DNA of 5,513 nucleotides from Bacillota bacterium (lineage in GTDB: Bacteria; Bacillota; Clostridia; Christensenellales; CAG-138). The stretch is from positions 1 to 5,513 of the forward strand of contig JAEXTB010000160.1 of assembly GCA_023453725.1 (NCBI GenBank), written 5' to 3'. The notes beneath the pieces are model-generated. The model was not told the DNA's origin and did no database searches. It saw only the letters and a program-made list of their open reading frames with translations. Below, piece after piece: positions 1 to 5,505 of this stretch. The translations under genes were made by a program, and so were the position numbers. How positions within the stretch are numbered: the stretch's first letter is position 1; each line of letters starts with the position of its first letter.

Positions 1-615
1 GGTATTTCCTGGGGCCAGCCCATGGGCGGCACAGTAAACGCGCTCAGAGACACCTACAAAACGGGTTGCAGCGTCATCCAGCTTGTCGGCGGTATGAACA
101 TCAGCGGTAACAACACCATGATTAAGCCCGACGAAATCACAAGAATTCTTGCGGGCAAGCTCCATTGCAGCTACCAGAACCTATATGCCCCTGCGATGTT
201 TGACAGCAAAATCACCAAAGAATTCATCATGCGGGAGGACAGCGTTCTGCGCGTTCTTGATGCGATGAGGCGCTGTGATATCGCCGTAATGGGTATTGGT
301 GAAATAGACGACGACGCAACCGTTGTACAAAATGGCTACATCAGCGCCGAACAGTTGGAAACATTGCGTGCAGCCGGTTATGTGGGGGATATCTGCTTCA
401 ACCGCTTTGATATCGACGGCCATTGGGAAAGCGGGGAATTAAGCAGCCTGACATTGAGCGTCGCCCCACAAACGCTGCAGAGTATTCCGCATGTGGTTGC
501 GGTTGCCGGGGGGGTCCAGAAACGCGACGCAATCGTCGGCGCGCTGCGCACCGGTTGTATCGACGTCCTGGTCACAGACAGCGTAACCGCACGCAGCCTG
601 CTGGACGAAAAATAA
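1..615 (+). CDS. SorC-family sugar-binding transcriptional regulator, C-terminal part (5' end outside window)
   Basis: This is the effector-binding domain of a SorC/DeoR-like regulator. The frame is open from base 1, so the gene begins upstream; 204 residues are visible of a protein that is usually about 310-330 residues long. The N-terminal helix-turn-helix is therefore not seen. Family hallmarks, numbered within the fragment, are GISWGQPMGG at 1-10, VGDIC at 128-132 followed by RFD, AGGVQK at 169-174, AIVGALRTG at 177-185 and IDVLVTD at 187-193. In the family, this Rossmann-like domain binds a phosphorylated sugar or related metabolite and changes DNA binding by the oligomer (examples: SorC, CggR, LsrR, DeoR of Bacillus). 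It ends with a TAA and no terminator-like hairpin follows, so read-through into the transporter genes is possible. The methionine at base 22 is internal, not the start. The effector is unknown; regulation of the adjacent transporter is inferred from position only. Confidence 0.88.
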   Translation, partial: GISWGQPMGGTVNALRDTYKTGCSVIQLVGGMNISGNNTMIKPDEITRILAGKLHCSYQNLYAPAMFDSKITKEFIMREDSVLRVLDAMRRCDIAVMGIGEIDDDATVVQNGYISAEQLETLRAAGYVGDICFNRFDIDGHWESGELSSLTLSVAPQTLQSIPHVVAVAGGVQKRDAIVGALRTGCIDVLVTDSVTARSLLDEK

Positions 616-620
616 AAACA

Positions 621-652
621 AATTCTTACTAATTACATTCATTAATTCTTAC
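621..652. repeat. 9-bp direct repeat AATTCTTAC, candidate operator
   Basis: AATTCTTAC occurs exactly at 621-629 and again at 644-652, a start-to-start distance of 23 bp (about two helical turns). Between the copies lies a small inverted repeat, AATTA at 631-635 and TAATT at 643-647. The repeat sits just after the regulator stop codon and upstream of the transporter genes, in the most AT-rich stretch of the window. CggR, a SorC-family member, is known to bind direct repeats, so an operator is plausible. However, short AT-rich repeats arise easily by chance and nothing here proves binding. Confidence 0.3.
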
Positions 653-654
653 GT

Positions 655-682
655 TTCAGTTTTCATCCCCAAGCAATATGAT
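655..682 (+). promoter_or_regulatory. Weak sigma-A-like promoter candidate for the transporter operon
   Basis: TATGAT at 677-682 is a good -10 match (5 of 6 to TATAAT). The best -35 at a sensible distance is TTCAGT at 655-660 (3 of 6, 16-nt spacer), which is poor, and there is no extended -10 TG. If used, transcription would start near 688-690, giving a leader of about 65 nt before the binding-protein gene and placing the direct repeats upstream of the -35. The call rests mainly on the -10 hexamer and the position. Confidence 0.25.
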
Positions 683-686
683 TTTC

Positions 687-711
687 AGCTTGCCGTGTTT
701 CGGTGGCAGCT
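687..711 (+). other. Small imperfect hairpin in the 5' leader of the binding-protein gene
   Basis: AGC (687-689) plus TGCC (691-694) can pair with GGCA (705-708) plus GCT (709-711), with T690 bulged and a 10-nt loop. No T-run follows, so it is not an intrinsic terminator for the upstream regulator. If the promoter candidate at 655-682 is real, the hairpin would lie at the very 5' end of the transcript. Confidence 0.3.
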
Positions 712-754
712 CCGGACATGGCAGATTCAAACCTAAAAAACAGGAGGAAACAAC

Positions 755-1987
755 ATGAAGTCCATCAAAAAGATCGTTGCCCTGTTCGTAGCGCTGTTCA
801 TGCTTACTGCCCTGGTGGGCGGCTGTGCAGCACCCTCGGCCTCTGAGCCTACGGCCGCACCGGCAGCTCCGGAAGAATCCGCAGCTCCCGCAGCTACCGA
901 AGCTCCCGCTCCCGCTGGCGAAACCATCAAGATCGGTTACGTCAGCGCCCTTTCCGGTGATACGGCACTGTGGGGCCAGGCTGGCCTCAACGGCATGCTG
1001 TTGACGGCAGAAAAGATCAACGCAAGCGGCGGCATCTTGGGCAGACAGGTTGAGATTATCGGCCTGGACGGCAAAGGCGACGCTGCGGACTCGGTCAGCG
1101 CGTACAAGAAGCTTGTTGAAGAAGAAGGCGTGGTCGCCGTTGTCGGCACCAACTTCTCCAGCTGCAACATCCCCATCGCGGCTGTTTCTGACGAACTGAA
1201 GGTTCCCGTCATTGCCACCGCTGCTTCCAACGAAAAGGTTACAGTGGATGAGAACGGTAAGCTGCATCCGTACTCCTTCCGCCTTTGCTTCATCGATTCC
1301 TTCCAGGGCACTGTGCTCGGCAAATATGCCGCGACCAAGATGGGCCTCAAGAAGGGCGCGATCATTACCGACATCACCGATGCTTACTCCACCGGCGTAG
1401 GCTCCTTCATTACGGATGCGTTTACCGCGAATGGCGGCACGATGGTTGCTTCCGAGCAGGCGCAGAGCGGTGACAATGATTTCCGCGCTCAGCTCACCAA
1501 GATTGCTGCAGCAGAACCCGACGTGCTCTTCATCCCCTGGATCTATCAGAACGTAGCGCTCATTGCCAAGCAGGCACGCGAGCTGGGCATCGAAGCAGTT
1601 ATGCTCGGTACCGATGGTTGGGACAGCAATGAACTGGCTGACCTCGCGGGCGGCGCTCTCGAAGGCGCTTCCTACGTTTCCCGTATCGGCTTCAATACCC
1701 CCGAGGCCAAGGCATATGCCGAAGAATACAAGGCGAAGTACAACATTGCTGTTGAAGCTGAGTGCCTGTATGGCAACGACGGCCTGCTCTGGATCAAGGA
1801 TGCGATTGAACGCGCCAATTCCACTGAGCCCACCGCCATCCGCGACGCATTGGAGAACACCGATACGTTCACTGGCTTGCTGGGAACCATGAAAATGGAT
1901 GCTGCTACCCATAACCCCCTGAGGGAGATCGCGATCTTCACCAACAAGAACGGCGTGTTCGAGTTCCAGGAAGTCTACGCCGACTAA
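755..1987 (+). CDS. HAAT-type ABC transporter substrate-binding lipoprotein (LivK/LivJ-like, Peripla_BP_6)
   Basis: This is a 410-residue extracellular ligand-binding protein for a Liv-type importer. The N-terminus is a lipoprotein signal: basic MKSIKK, a hydrophobic core to about residue 20, then the lipobox VGGC with the lipidated cysteine at C24. An Ala/Pro/Glu-rich tether spans about residues 25-57. The type I binding fold begins at IKIGYVSALSG (58-68). Family landmarks are GTNFSSC (131-137), DITDAYSTG (206-214), GDNDFRAQL (239-247) and GTDGWDS (285-291). The start is supported by AGGAGG at 742-747, 7 nt upstream. It is the first gene of the transporter cluster, with a 224-bp structured gap before livH, an arrangement that often allows higher expression of the binding protein than of the membrane parts. 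The fold and role are secure. The ligand is not: members of this family bind branched-chain amino acids, other amino acids, amides, urea or aromatic acids. Confidence 0.93.
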   Translation: MKSIKKIVALFVALFMLTALVGGCAAPSASEPTAAPAAPEESAAPAATEAPAPAGETIKIGYVSALSGDTALWGQAGLNGMLLTAEKINASGGILGRQVEIIGLDGKGDAADSVSAYKKLVEEEGVVAVVGTNFSSCNIPIAAVSDELKVPVIATAASNEKVTVDENGKLHPYSFRLCFIDSFQGTVLGKYAATKMGLKKGAIITDITDAYSTGVGSFITDAFTANGGTMVASEQAQSGDNDFRAQLTKIAAAEPDVLFIPWIYQNVALIAKQARELGIEAVMLGTDGWDSNELADLAGGALEGASYVSRIGFNTPEAKAYAEEYKAKYNIAVEAECLYGNDGLLWIKDAIERANSTEPTAIRDALENTDTFTGLLGTMKMDAATHNPLREIAIFTNKNGVFEFQEVYAD

Positions 1988-2022
1988 TTGCACAAGATCA
2001 AAATACCCTAGATGAACTTACC

Positions 2023-2055
2023 GGCGGGGAGGTCGTATACCTCCTCCTCCCCGCC
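2023..2055 (+). other. GC-rich hairpin A:B after the binding-protein gene
   Basis: GGCGGGGAGG (2023-2032) is perfectly complementary to CCTCCCCGCC (2046-2055), a 10-bp stem with a 13-nt loop. A slipped alternative pairs GGAGGT (2028-2033) with ACCTCC (2039-2044) around a 5-nt loop. It begins 35 nt after the stop codon. No U-tract follows, so it is not a canonical intrinsic terminator. Likely roles are protection of the 3' end of the binding-protein mRNA or partial attenuation before livH. Its arm B can instead pair with the next arm, C. Confidence 0.6.
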
Positions 2056-2068
2056 TCTCCTTCGGGAT

Positions 2069-2100
2069 GACGGGGAGGAGCTCCCTATGTCCTTCCCGTC
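2069..2100 (+). other. GC-rich hairpin C:D, related to A:B, overlapping a leader start codon
   Basis: GACGGGGAGGA (2069-2079) pairs with TCCTTCCCGTC (2090-2100): 11 bp including one G-U, with a 10-nt loop. The core CGGGGAGG (2071-2078) repeats exactly the core of arm A (2025-2032), and CCTTCCCG (2091-2098) differs from the arm-B core (2046-2053) by one base. The two hairpins therefore look like a tandem duplication with a period of about 46 nt. Arm C can also form a perfect 10-bp stem with arm B (2044-2053 with 2071-2080). The ATG at 2087-2089 lies in the C:D loop and its Shine-Dalgarno lies in arm C. Confidence 0.6.
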
Positions 2101-2209
2101 GACTTATTGGCTTCCTGCTTGGCAGGATGCGCGGCTTGCAGCGCAGGCCACGCTTTTCCCAAAAAAGTCTTTCCGCCGGAAGCGGAAACAGCATTGGATT
2201 GAGGTGTAA
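2087..2209 (+). CDS. Possible 40-residue leader peptide upstream of livH
   Basis: An open frame of 40 codons starts at ATG 2087 and ends with TAA at 2207-2209, 2 nt before the livH ATG. It has a strong Shine-Dalgarno (GGAGG 2074-2078, continuing to AG at 2080) with an 8-nt gap to the start. The livH ribosome binding site (2201-2206) lies inside its last codons, an arrangement suited to translational coupling. The peptide begins MSFPSTYW, contains three Trp, and has a basic patch KKSFRRKRK before its end. It has no signal peptide, no membrane segment and no run of Leu, Ile or Val as in classical attenuator leaders. The frame continues upstream in phase to an ATG at 2012, but that start lacks a ribosome binding site. 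I recognise no homologue. The same DNA is full of palindromes and may simply be non-coding. Confidence 0.3.
   Translation: MSFPSTYWLPAWQDARLAAQATLFPKKSFRRKRKQHWIEV
2113..2145 (+). other. Two adjacent short hairpins in the livK-livH gap
   Basis: TCCTGC (2113-2118) pairs with GCAGGA (2122-2127) over a 3-nt loop. Immediately after it, TGCGC (2128-2132) pairs with GCGCA (2141-2145) over an 8-nt loop. The first sits back to back with the second, continuing the stem-loop density of this gap. Only four T residues follow (2154-2157), too few and too distant for a convincing terminator. Confidence 0.4.
2170..2188 (+). other. Perfect 7-bp hairpin just upstream of the livH ribosome binding site
   Basis: TTTCCGC (2170-2176) and GCGGAAA (2182-2188) form a perfect stem with a 5-nt loop. 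It ends 12 nt before the livH Shine-Dalgarno (GAGGTG, 2201-2206) and is preceded by a run of six A (2161-2166). It does not cover the ribosome binding site. It could stabilise the 5' end of a processed livH mRNA. Confidence 0.45.
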
Positions 2210-2211
2210 AC

Positions 2212-3084
2212 ATGTTCCTTCAGCAGTTGATTACAGGCATCTCGATCGGCGGCATATACGCCCTGATCGCCACAGGTTATTCGCTGGTATACAGCCTGCT
2301 GGATTTCTCCAACTGGGCGCACGGCGAAGTTGCGATGATTGGTGCTTATGTCGCGTTTATGGCGGTTTCAGCGCTGCATCTTCCCTTTCTTGCATCGGCA
2401 GCATTGGGTATTCTCGGCGCGGCACTAATCAGCTTTTTCAATGAGCGGCTTGCTTACCGCCGCATTCGCAATAATAAGTCTCCAAATATGTTTTTAATGA
2501 TTGCTGCCATGGGGCTTTCCATTACCTATCAGAACGCCGCAACATTAATATTTGGTGCGAAATTTAAAATGTACCCTGCGGTGCTCCCGGTCTCCTCGGT
2601 TGAGATTGGCGCCTTCCGCATTGGCGTACTCGATTTGATCAGCCTGATTATCACGGCGGTCATGTTGATTGCTTTGGTGCTGGTCATCAATAAATCAAAA
2701 TTCGGGCTCAATGTCCGAGCAATTGCCTGCAACAGCCAGACGGCAAGTCTTTTAGGTGTTCGGGTAGACCGGTCCGTCGCGATGGTGTTCCTTTTGGCGG
2801 GTGGTCTGGCCGGATGTGCGGGCATCCTCTTGGGACTCAAATATAACGTCTACCCCACAATGGGCAATGTGGGACTCAAGGCATTCATCGCTTCGGTTCT
2901 GGGCGGCCTTGGGAGCGTGCCGGGGGCAATTATCGGCGCTATCCTGCTGGGTGTGATCGAAACATTTGCGTCGGGCTACCTTAGCTCCGGCTTAAGGGAC
3001 CTCATTTCCTTTACCCTGCTTATCGTCATACTCCTGGTCAGGCCCAGCGGCTTGATGGGTGTGGACGTGCAGGAAAAGGCCTGA
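2212..3084 (+). CDS. livH: Branched-chain amino acid-type ABC transporter permease LivH
   Basis: This is a 290-residue integral membrane subunit, the usual LivH length, forming half of the translocation channel. Landmarks are the N-terminal motif SNWAHGE at 33-39 followed by MIGAY, ERLAYRRIR at 78-86, the cytoplasmic EAA-like coupling loop RAIACNSQTASLLG at 169-182, a GGLGSVPGA-type motif near the C-terminus, and the terminal RPSGLMG. Hydrophobic stretches are consistent with about eight membrane segments. The start is fixed by GAGGTG at 2201-2206, 5 nt upstream, and by the typical MFLQQLITGISIGGIYAL opening. The gene ends with in-frame tandem stops, TGA then TAG (3082-3087), and livM begins 18 nt later, so they are co-transcribed. 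No frameshift or missing motif is seen. The symbol reflects family membership; substrate is not proven. Confidence 0.95.
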   Translation: MFLQQLITGISIGGIYALIATGYSLVYSLLDFSNWAHGEVAMIGAYVAFMAVSALHLPFLASAALGILGAALISFFNERLAYRRIRNNKSPNMFLMIAAMGLSITYQNAATLIFGAKFKMYPAVLPVSSVEIGAFRIGVLDLISLIITAVMLIALVLVINKSKFGLNVRAIACNSQTASLLGVRVDRSVAMVFLLAGGLAGCAGILLGLKYNVYPTMGNVGLKAFIASVLGGLGSVPGAIIGAILLGVIETFASGYLSSGLRDLISFTLLIVILLVRPSGLMGVDVQEKA

Positions 3085-3102
3085 TAGAAAGTAGGTGCAA
3101 TT

Positions 3103-4008
3103 ATGCTGAACTCTTTCCAGCAAGGCGTCATCATTCTGGCGTGCATTAACATCATAGCCGTGCTGGGTATGTCGGTATTGACCGGTTTTACGCGGCTGTT
3201 CTCTTTCGGAAACGCCGGCTTTATGTCCATTGGCGCCTATACGTCGGCGATCCTTTCGGTAAAGCTGCAGTTGCCGTTTGCGCTCACAATGGTTTGCGGC
3301 GCCTTATTAGCCGGTGTCATCAGCTACCTGCTGGGCTCTCTGACCATACGCCTTAAGGGCGACTACTTCCTGATTACCTGCCTAGGCTTTGGCGAAAGCA
3401 TCCGCGTGCTCTTTAACTACATACAGCCTGTTACGGGCGGCGCAAGCGGCTTTTCGGGAATTCCGGGAACAACAAGCGTATTTGTCGCGTTGATTTGCGC
3501 GGTTGCGGCCTTCATCATTGCGTGGACGTTTATCCACTCCAAGTTCGGGCGCAACATCATGGCCATCCGTGAGAACGATATGGCGGCTGAGGCGGTAGGC
3601 ATCAATGTGTTCCGCTACAAACGGCTCGCTTTCGTATTCAGTGCGGTGTTTGCAGGCTGGGCGGGCGCGCTCTACGCGCATTATCTTACATTCATTACAC
3701 CCGCCATGTTCAACCTTTCAAAATCCTGTGAGCTTATTACCACCACGGTTGTCGGTGGGTTGGGCTCCCTGACGGGATCTGTGCTGGGTACGCTGCTGGT
3801 TACGCTGCTGCCCGAGCTATTCCGCGGGCTCGCGGAATACCGCATGCTGCTCTACGGAATAGCTGTGGTGCTGGTAATCCTGCTTAAGCCCGACGGTTTG
3901 TATGGGTATAAGGAATTTTCCCTGCGCCGTACCATCGCCTGGTTTAAGAATCCGGCTAATCGGCATAAAAAGCGGCGCTCCAAGAACATTGGGGACTGTG
4001 AGGAGTAA
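3103..4008 (+). CDS. livM: Branched-chain amino acid-type ABC transporter permease LivM
   Basis: This is the second membrane subunit, 301 residues. That is the short form common in Gram-positive bacteria; E. coli LivM is longer because of an N-terminal extension. Landmarks are FSFGNAGFMSIGAYTSA at 33-49, the GDYFLITCLGFGESIR segment, TGGASGFSGIPG, the coupling loop with AIRENDMAAEAVGIN at 154-168, VGGLGSLTG at 217-225, and the terminal KPDGLYG. A basic tail (RHKKRRSK) closes the protein on the cytoplasmic side. The start is supported by AGGTG at 3093-3097, 5 nt upstream. It pairs with LivH to form the channel and contacts LivG/LivF through its coupling loop. The stop codon TAA (4006-4008) directly follows the livG Shine-Dalgarno, so livG translation is probably coupled. 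The gene looks intact. Confidence 0.94.
   Translation: MLNSFQQGVIILACINIIAVLGMSVLTGFTRLFSFGNAGFMSIGAYTSAILSVKLQLPFALTMVCGALLAGVISYLLGSLTIRLKGDYFLITCLGFGESIRVLFNYIQPVTGGASGFSGIPGTTSVFVALICAVAAFIIAWTFIHSKFGRNIMAIRENDMAAEAVGINVFRYKRLAFVFSAVFAGWAGALYAHYLTFITPAMFNLSKSCELITTTVVGGLGSLTGSVLGTLLVTLLPELFRGLAEYRMLLYGIAVVLVILLKPDGLYGYKEFSLRRTIAWFKNPANRHKKRRSKNIGDCEE
3818..3839 (+). other. Perfect 9-bp hairpin inside livM
   Basis: TATTCCGCG (3818-3826) and CGCGGAATA (3831-3839) are perfectly complementary around the tetraloop GGCT. The sequence encodes the conserved-looking LFRGLAEY stretch of LivM. No U-tract follows. It may be a coincidence of coding sequence or an intragenic RNA processing or pausing site. 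Confidence 0.4.
4000..4005 (+). promoter_or_regulatory. Ribosome binding site that fixes the livG start
   Basis: GAGGAG lies 7 nt before the ATG at 4013. The reading frame of livG is open back to an ATG at 3902 inside livM, but that upstream part has no ribosome binding site and no family similarity, whereas MKPVLEMRHV from 4013 is a normal LivG opening. The site overlaps the final codons of livM. Confidence 0.85.
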
Positions 4009-4012
4009 GTGT

Positions 4013-4780
4013 ATGAAACCAGTTCTTGAAATGCGTCATGTTGAAAAGCACTTTGGCGGCGTCCGCGCGATCGACGACTTCAGCGTCAAGATAGAAGAAG
4101 GCGTCGTGCATGGCCTAATCGGCCCCAACGGTGCGGGTAAGACCACCATATTTAATACCATTACGGGCATCTACAAGCCCAACGCGGGGAACATCCTTTT
4201 TTATGACAAGGATATTACCGCAACAACGCCCTACGATGCCGCGAATTTGGGCATCGGACGTACGTTCCAAAACATCCGTTTGTTTGGCAATATGAGCGTA
4301 CTGCAGAACGTCGTTATGGCAAGTTCCAGAGACGCGAAGTATACCCTGCCCGAAGCGTTGCTGCGCCTCAAGCGCTACGGCGCCTGCGAGAAGGAGATAC
4401 GCGAAAAGGCCATGAGTCTCTTGGAGGCTGTGGGTCTTGAGGATCGGGCGCAGGAACGCGCAAACTGCCTGCCTTATGGCCACCAGCGCAAGCTGGAAAT
4501 TGCGCGCGCCATGGCGCTCAACCCCAAGCTGCTGTTGCTGGATGAACCGGCCGCCGGTATGAACACCGACGAATCGCTCGATTTGGTGGCGTTCATTCAG
4601 CAGATTAAAAAGCGGTTTGGAATCACGGTGCTGATGATCGAACACCATATGGACGTTGTCACCAACCTGTGCGACTCGGTGACGGTGCTGAACTTTGGCA
4701 AAATCATTGCCGAGGGAACACCTGCGCAGGTAAAGAACAACCGCATTGTTATTGATGCATATCTGGGGGTGGAAGAATAA
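4013..4780 (+). CDS. livG: Branched-chain amino acid-type ABC transporter ATP-binding protein LivG
   Basis: This is a 255-residue cytoplasmic ATPase, the usual LivG length, that powers the importer together with LivF. Visible motifs are Walker A GPNGAGKTT at 37-45, Q-loop GRTFQN with Q86, signature LPYGHQRKLEIARA at 153-166, Walker B LLLLDEP at 173-179 with catalytic E178, the LivG-typical AAGMN after it, and H-loop IEHHMDVV with H211. The signature departs from LSGGQ, but LivG proteins normally carry a variant such as LxYGxQ, so this is not a defect. The C-terminus has the family's FGKIIAEGTPAQV and AYLG motifs. It begins 4 nt after livM and its TAA shares one base with the livF ATG (TAATG). 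This makes translational coupling and equal stoichiometry with LivF likely. Confidence 0.95.
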   Translation: MKPVLEMRHVEKHFGGVRAIDDFSVKIEEGVVHGLIGPNGAGKTTIFNTITGIYKPNAGNILFYDKDITATTPYDAANLGIGRTFQNIRLFGNMSVLQNVVMASSRDAKYTLPEALLRLKRYGACEKEIREKAMSLLEAVGLEDRAQERANCLPYGHQRKLEIARAMALNPKLLLLDEPAAGMNTDESLDLVAFIQQIKKRFGITVLMIEHHMDVVTNLCDSVTVLNFGKIIAEGTPAQVKNNRIVIDAYLGVEE

Positions 4781-5481
4781 TGCTCAAGATTGAAAACCTC
4801 AAGGCGGCATACGGCGGGATCGAAGCACTCAAAGGGATTTCCCTGGAAGCGAACGAGGGCGAGATCGTAGCGGTATTGGGCGCAAACGGCGCGGGCAAAT
4901 CCACCCTGCTCAAATGTATCTCTTCTGTGATGAAACCGACTGCGGGCAGCATCCGGTATCTGGATGCCCCCGTTTCCGCAAAGCCGCACGACGTTGTGAA
5001 GGCGGGCCTCGTCCATGTGCCTGAAGGCAGGCAGATATTTGCGAAGCTTACCGTCATGGAGAACTTGCGCGTGGGCTGCAACCTAAGGTCGGATACCGCG
5101 AACATCAAGCAGGATTTTGAACGTGTGTTTGCCATGTTCCCGCGCCTGAAAGAGCGGGAAACGCAATACGGCGGCCTGCTTTCGGGCGGCGAGCAGCAGA
5201 TGCTTGCGGTGGCGCGCGGGATTATGGCGCGTCCCAAGCTGATGATGCTTGACGAGCCCTCGCTGGGGCTCGCGCCGATCATTGTTTCACAGATATTCTC
5301 CATTATTAAGGAAATCAACCGACAGGGCACAGCAATTATTCTGGTGGAACAGAACGCCAACAAGGCGCTCGAAATCTGCGACCGCGCGTATATCCTCTCG
5401 GTGGGGCACGTACAGGTTTCAGGCACCAGGGATCAGCTGCTTGCGGATGATACGCTGAGCAAAGCCTATCTGGGCGACTAG
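4780..5481 (+). CDS. livF: Branched-chain amino acid-type ABC transporter ATP-binding protein LivF
   Basis: This is a 233-residue cytoplasmic ATPase, the normal LivF length and partner of LivG. Motifs are Walker A GANGAGKST at 34-42, VPEGRQIF at 80-87 (the LivF-type Q-loop region), signature LSGGEQQ at 134-140, Walker B LMMLDEPSLGLAP at 154-166 with E159, and VEQNA at 189-193. In this last motif the usual H-loop histidine is replaced by glutamine, which is characteristic of LivF rather than a mutation. The start ATG overlaps the livG stop by one base; upstream there is only a weak G-rich ribosome binding site (about 4768-4773), so translation probably depends on ribosomes finishing livG. The protein ends in the usual YLGD. 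It is the last transporter component, but a further gene seems to follow. Confidence 0.95.
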   Translation: MLKIENLKAAYGGIEALKGISLEANEGEIVAVLGANGAGKSTLLKCISSVMKPTAGSIRYLDAPVSAKPHDVVKAGLVHVPEGRQIFAKLTVMENLRVGCNLRSDTANIKQDFERVFAMFPRLKERETQYGGLLSGGEQQMLAVARGIMARPKLMMLDEPSLGLAPIIVSQIFSIIKEINRQGTAIILVEQNANKALEICDRAYILSVGHVQVSGTRDQLLADDTLSKAYLGD

Positions 5482-5497
5482 TACAACAGGAACAGGG

Positions 5498-5505
5498 AAA
5501 GGAGG
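5498..5505 (+). promoter_or_regulatory. Strong Shine-Dalgarno for a gene starting beyond the window
   Basis: AAAGGAGG lies 16 nt after the livF stop, and no terminator hairpin intervenes. No start codon is present in the remaining 8 bases, so the gene would begin at or just after the window end. The short gap suggests that the operon continues past the transporter and that the next gene may reveal the substrate. Confidence 0.6.

Noticed and set aside
656..1993. A 445-codon open frame on the - strand covering the whole binding-protein gene
   Set aside because: It is a mirror of a GC-biased, Ala-rich + strand gene. Its translation is low-complexity (Gly/Ser/Cys/Arg runs opposite the Ala/Pro tether) and matches no family, while the + strand product has a lipobox and clear family motifs.
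2012..2086. Longer version of the leader frame starting at ATG 2012
   Set aside because: There is no Shine-Dalgarno before 2012, and this part is dominated by hairpin arms A and B. If the frame is translated, ATG 2087 is far better supported.
2023..2100. Intrinsic terminator between the binding-protein gene and livH
   Set aside because: The stems are strong, but none is followed by a U-tract, and livH depends on transcription from upstream because no promoter is evident in the gap.
3902..4012. Upstream in-frame extension of livG to an ATG inside livM
   Set aside because: It overlaps livM by over 100 bases, has no ribosome binding site and encodes no recognisable sequence. ATG 4013 has GAGGAG at the right distance and a normal LivG N-terminus.
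4469..4486. Degenerate ABC signature (LPYGHQ) in LivG as a sign of a defective ATPase
   Set aside because: LivG-type proteins commonly have a non-LSGGQ signature at this position. Walker A, Walker B with its catalytic Glu, Q-loop and H-loop are all intact.
5344..5358. Missing H-loop histidine in LivF (VEQNA)
   Set aside because: Glutamine at this position is a family characteristic of LivF, not a lesion.
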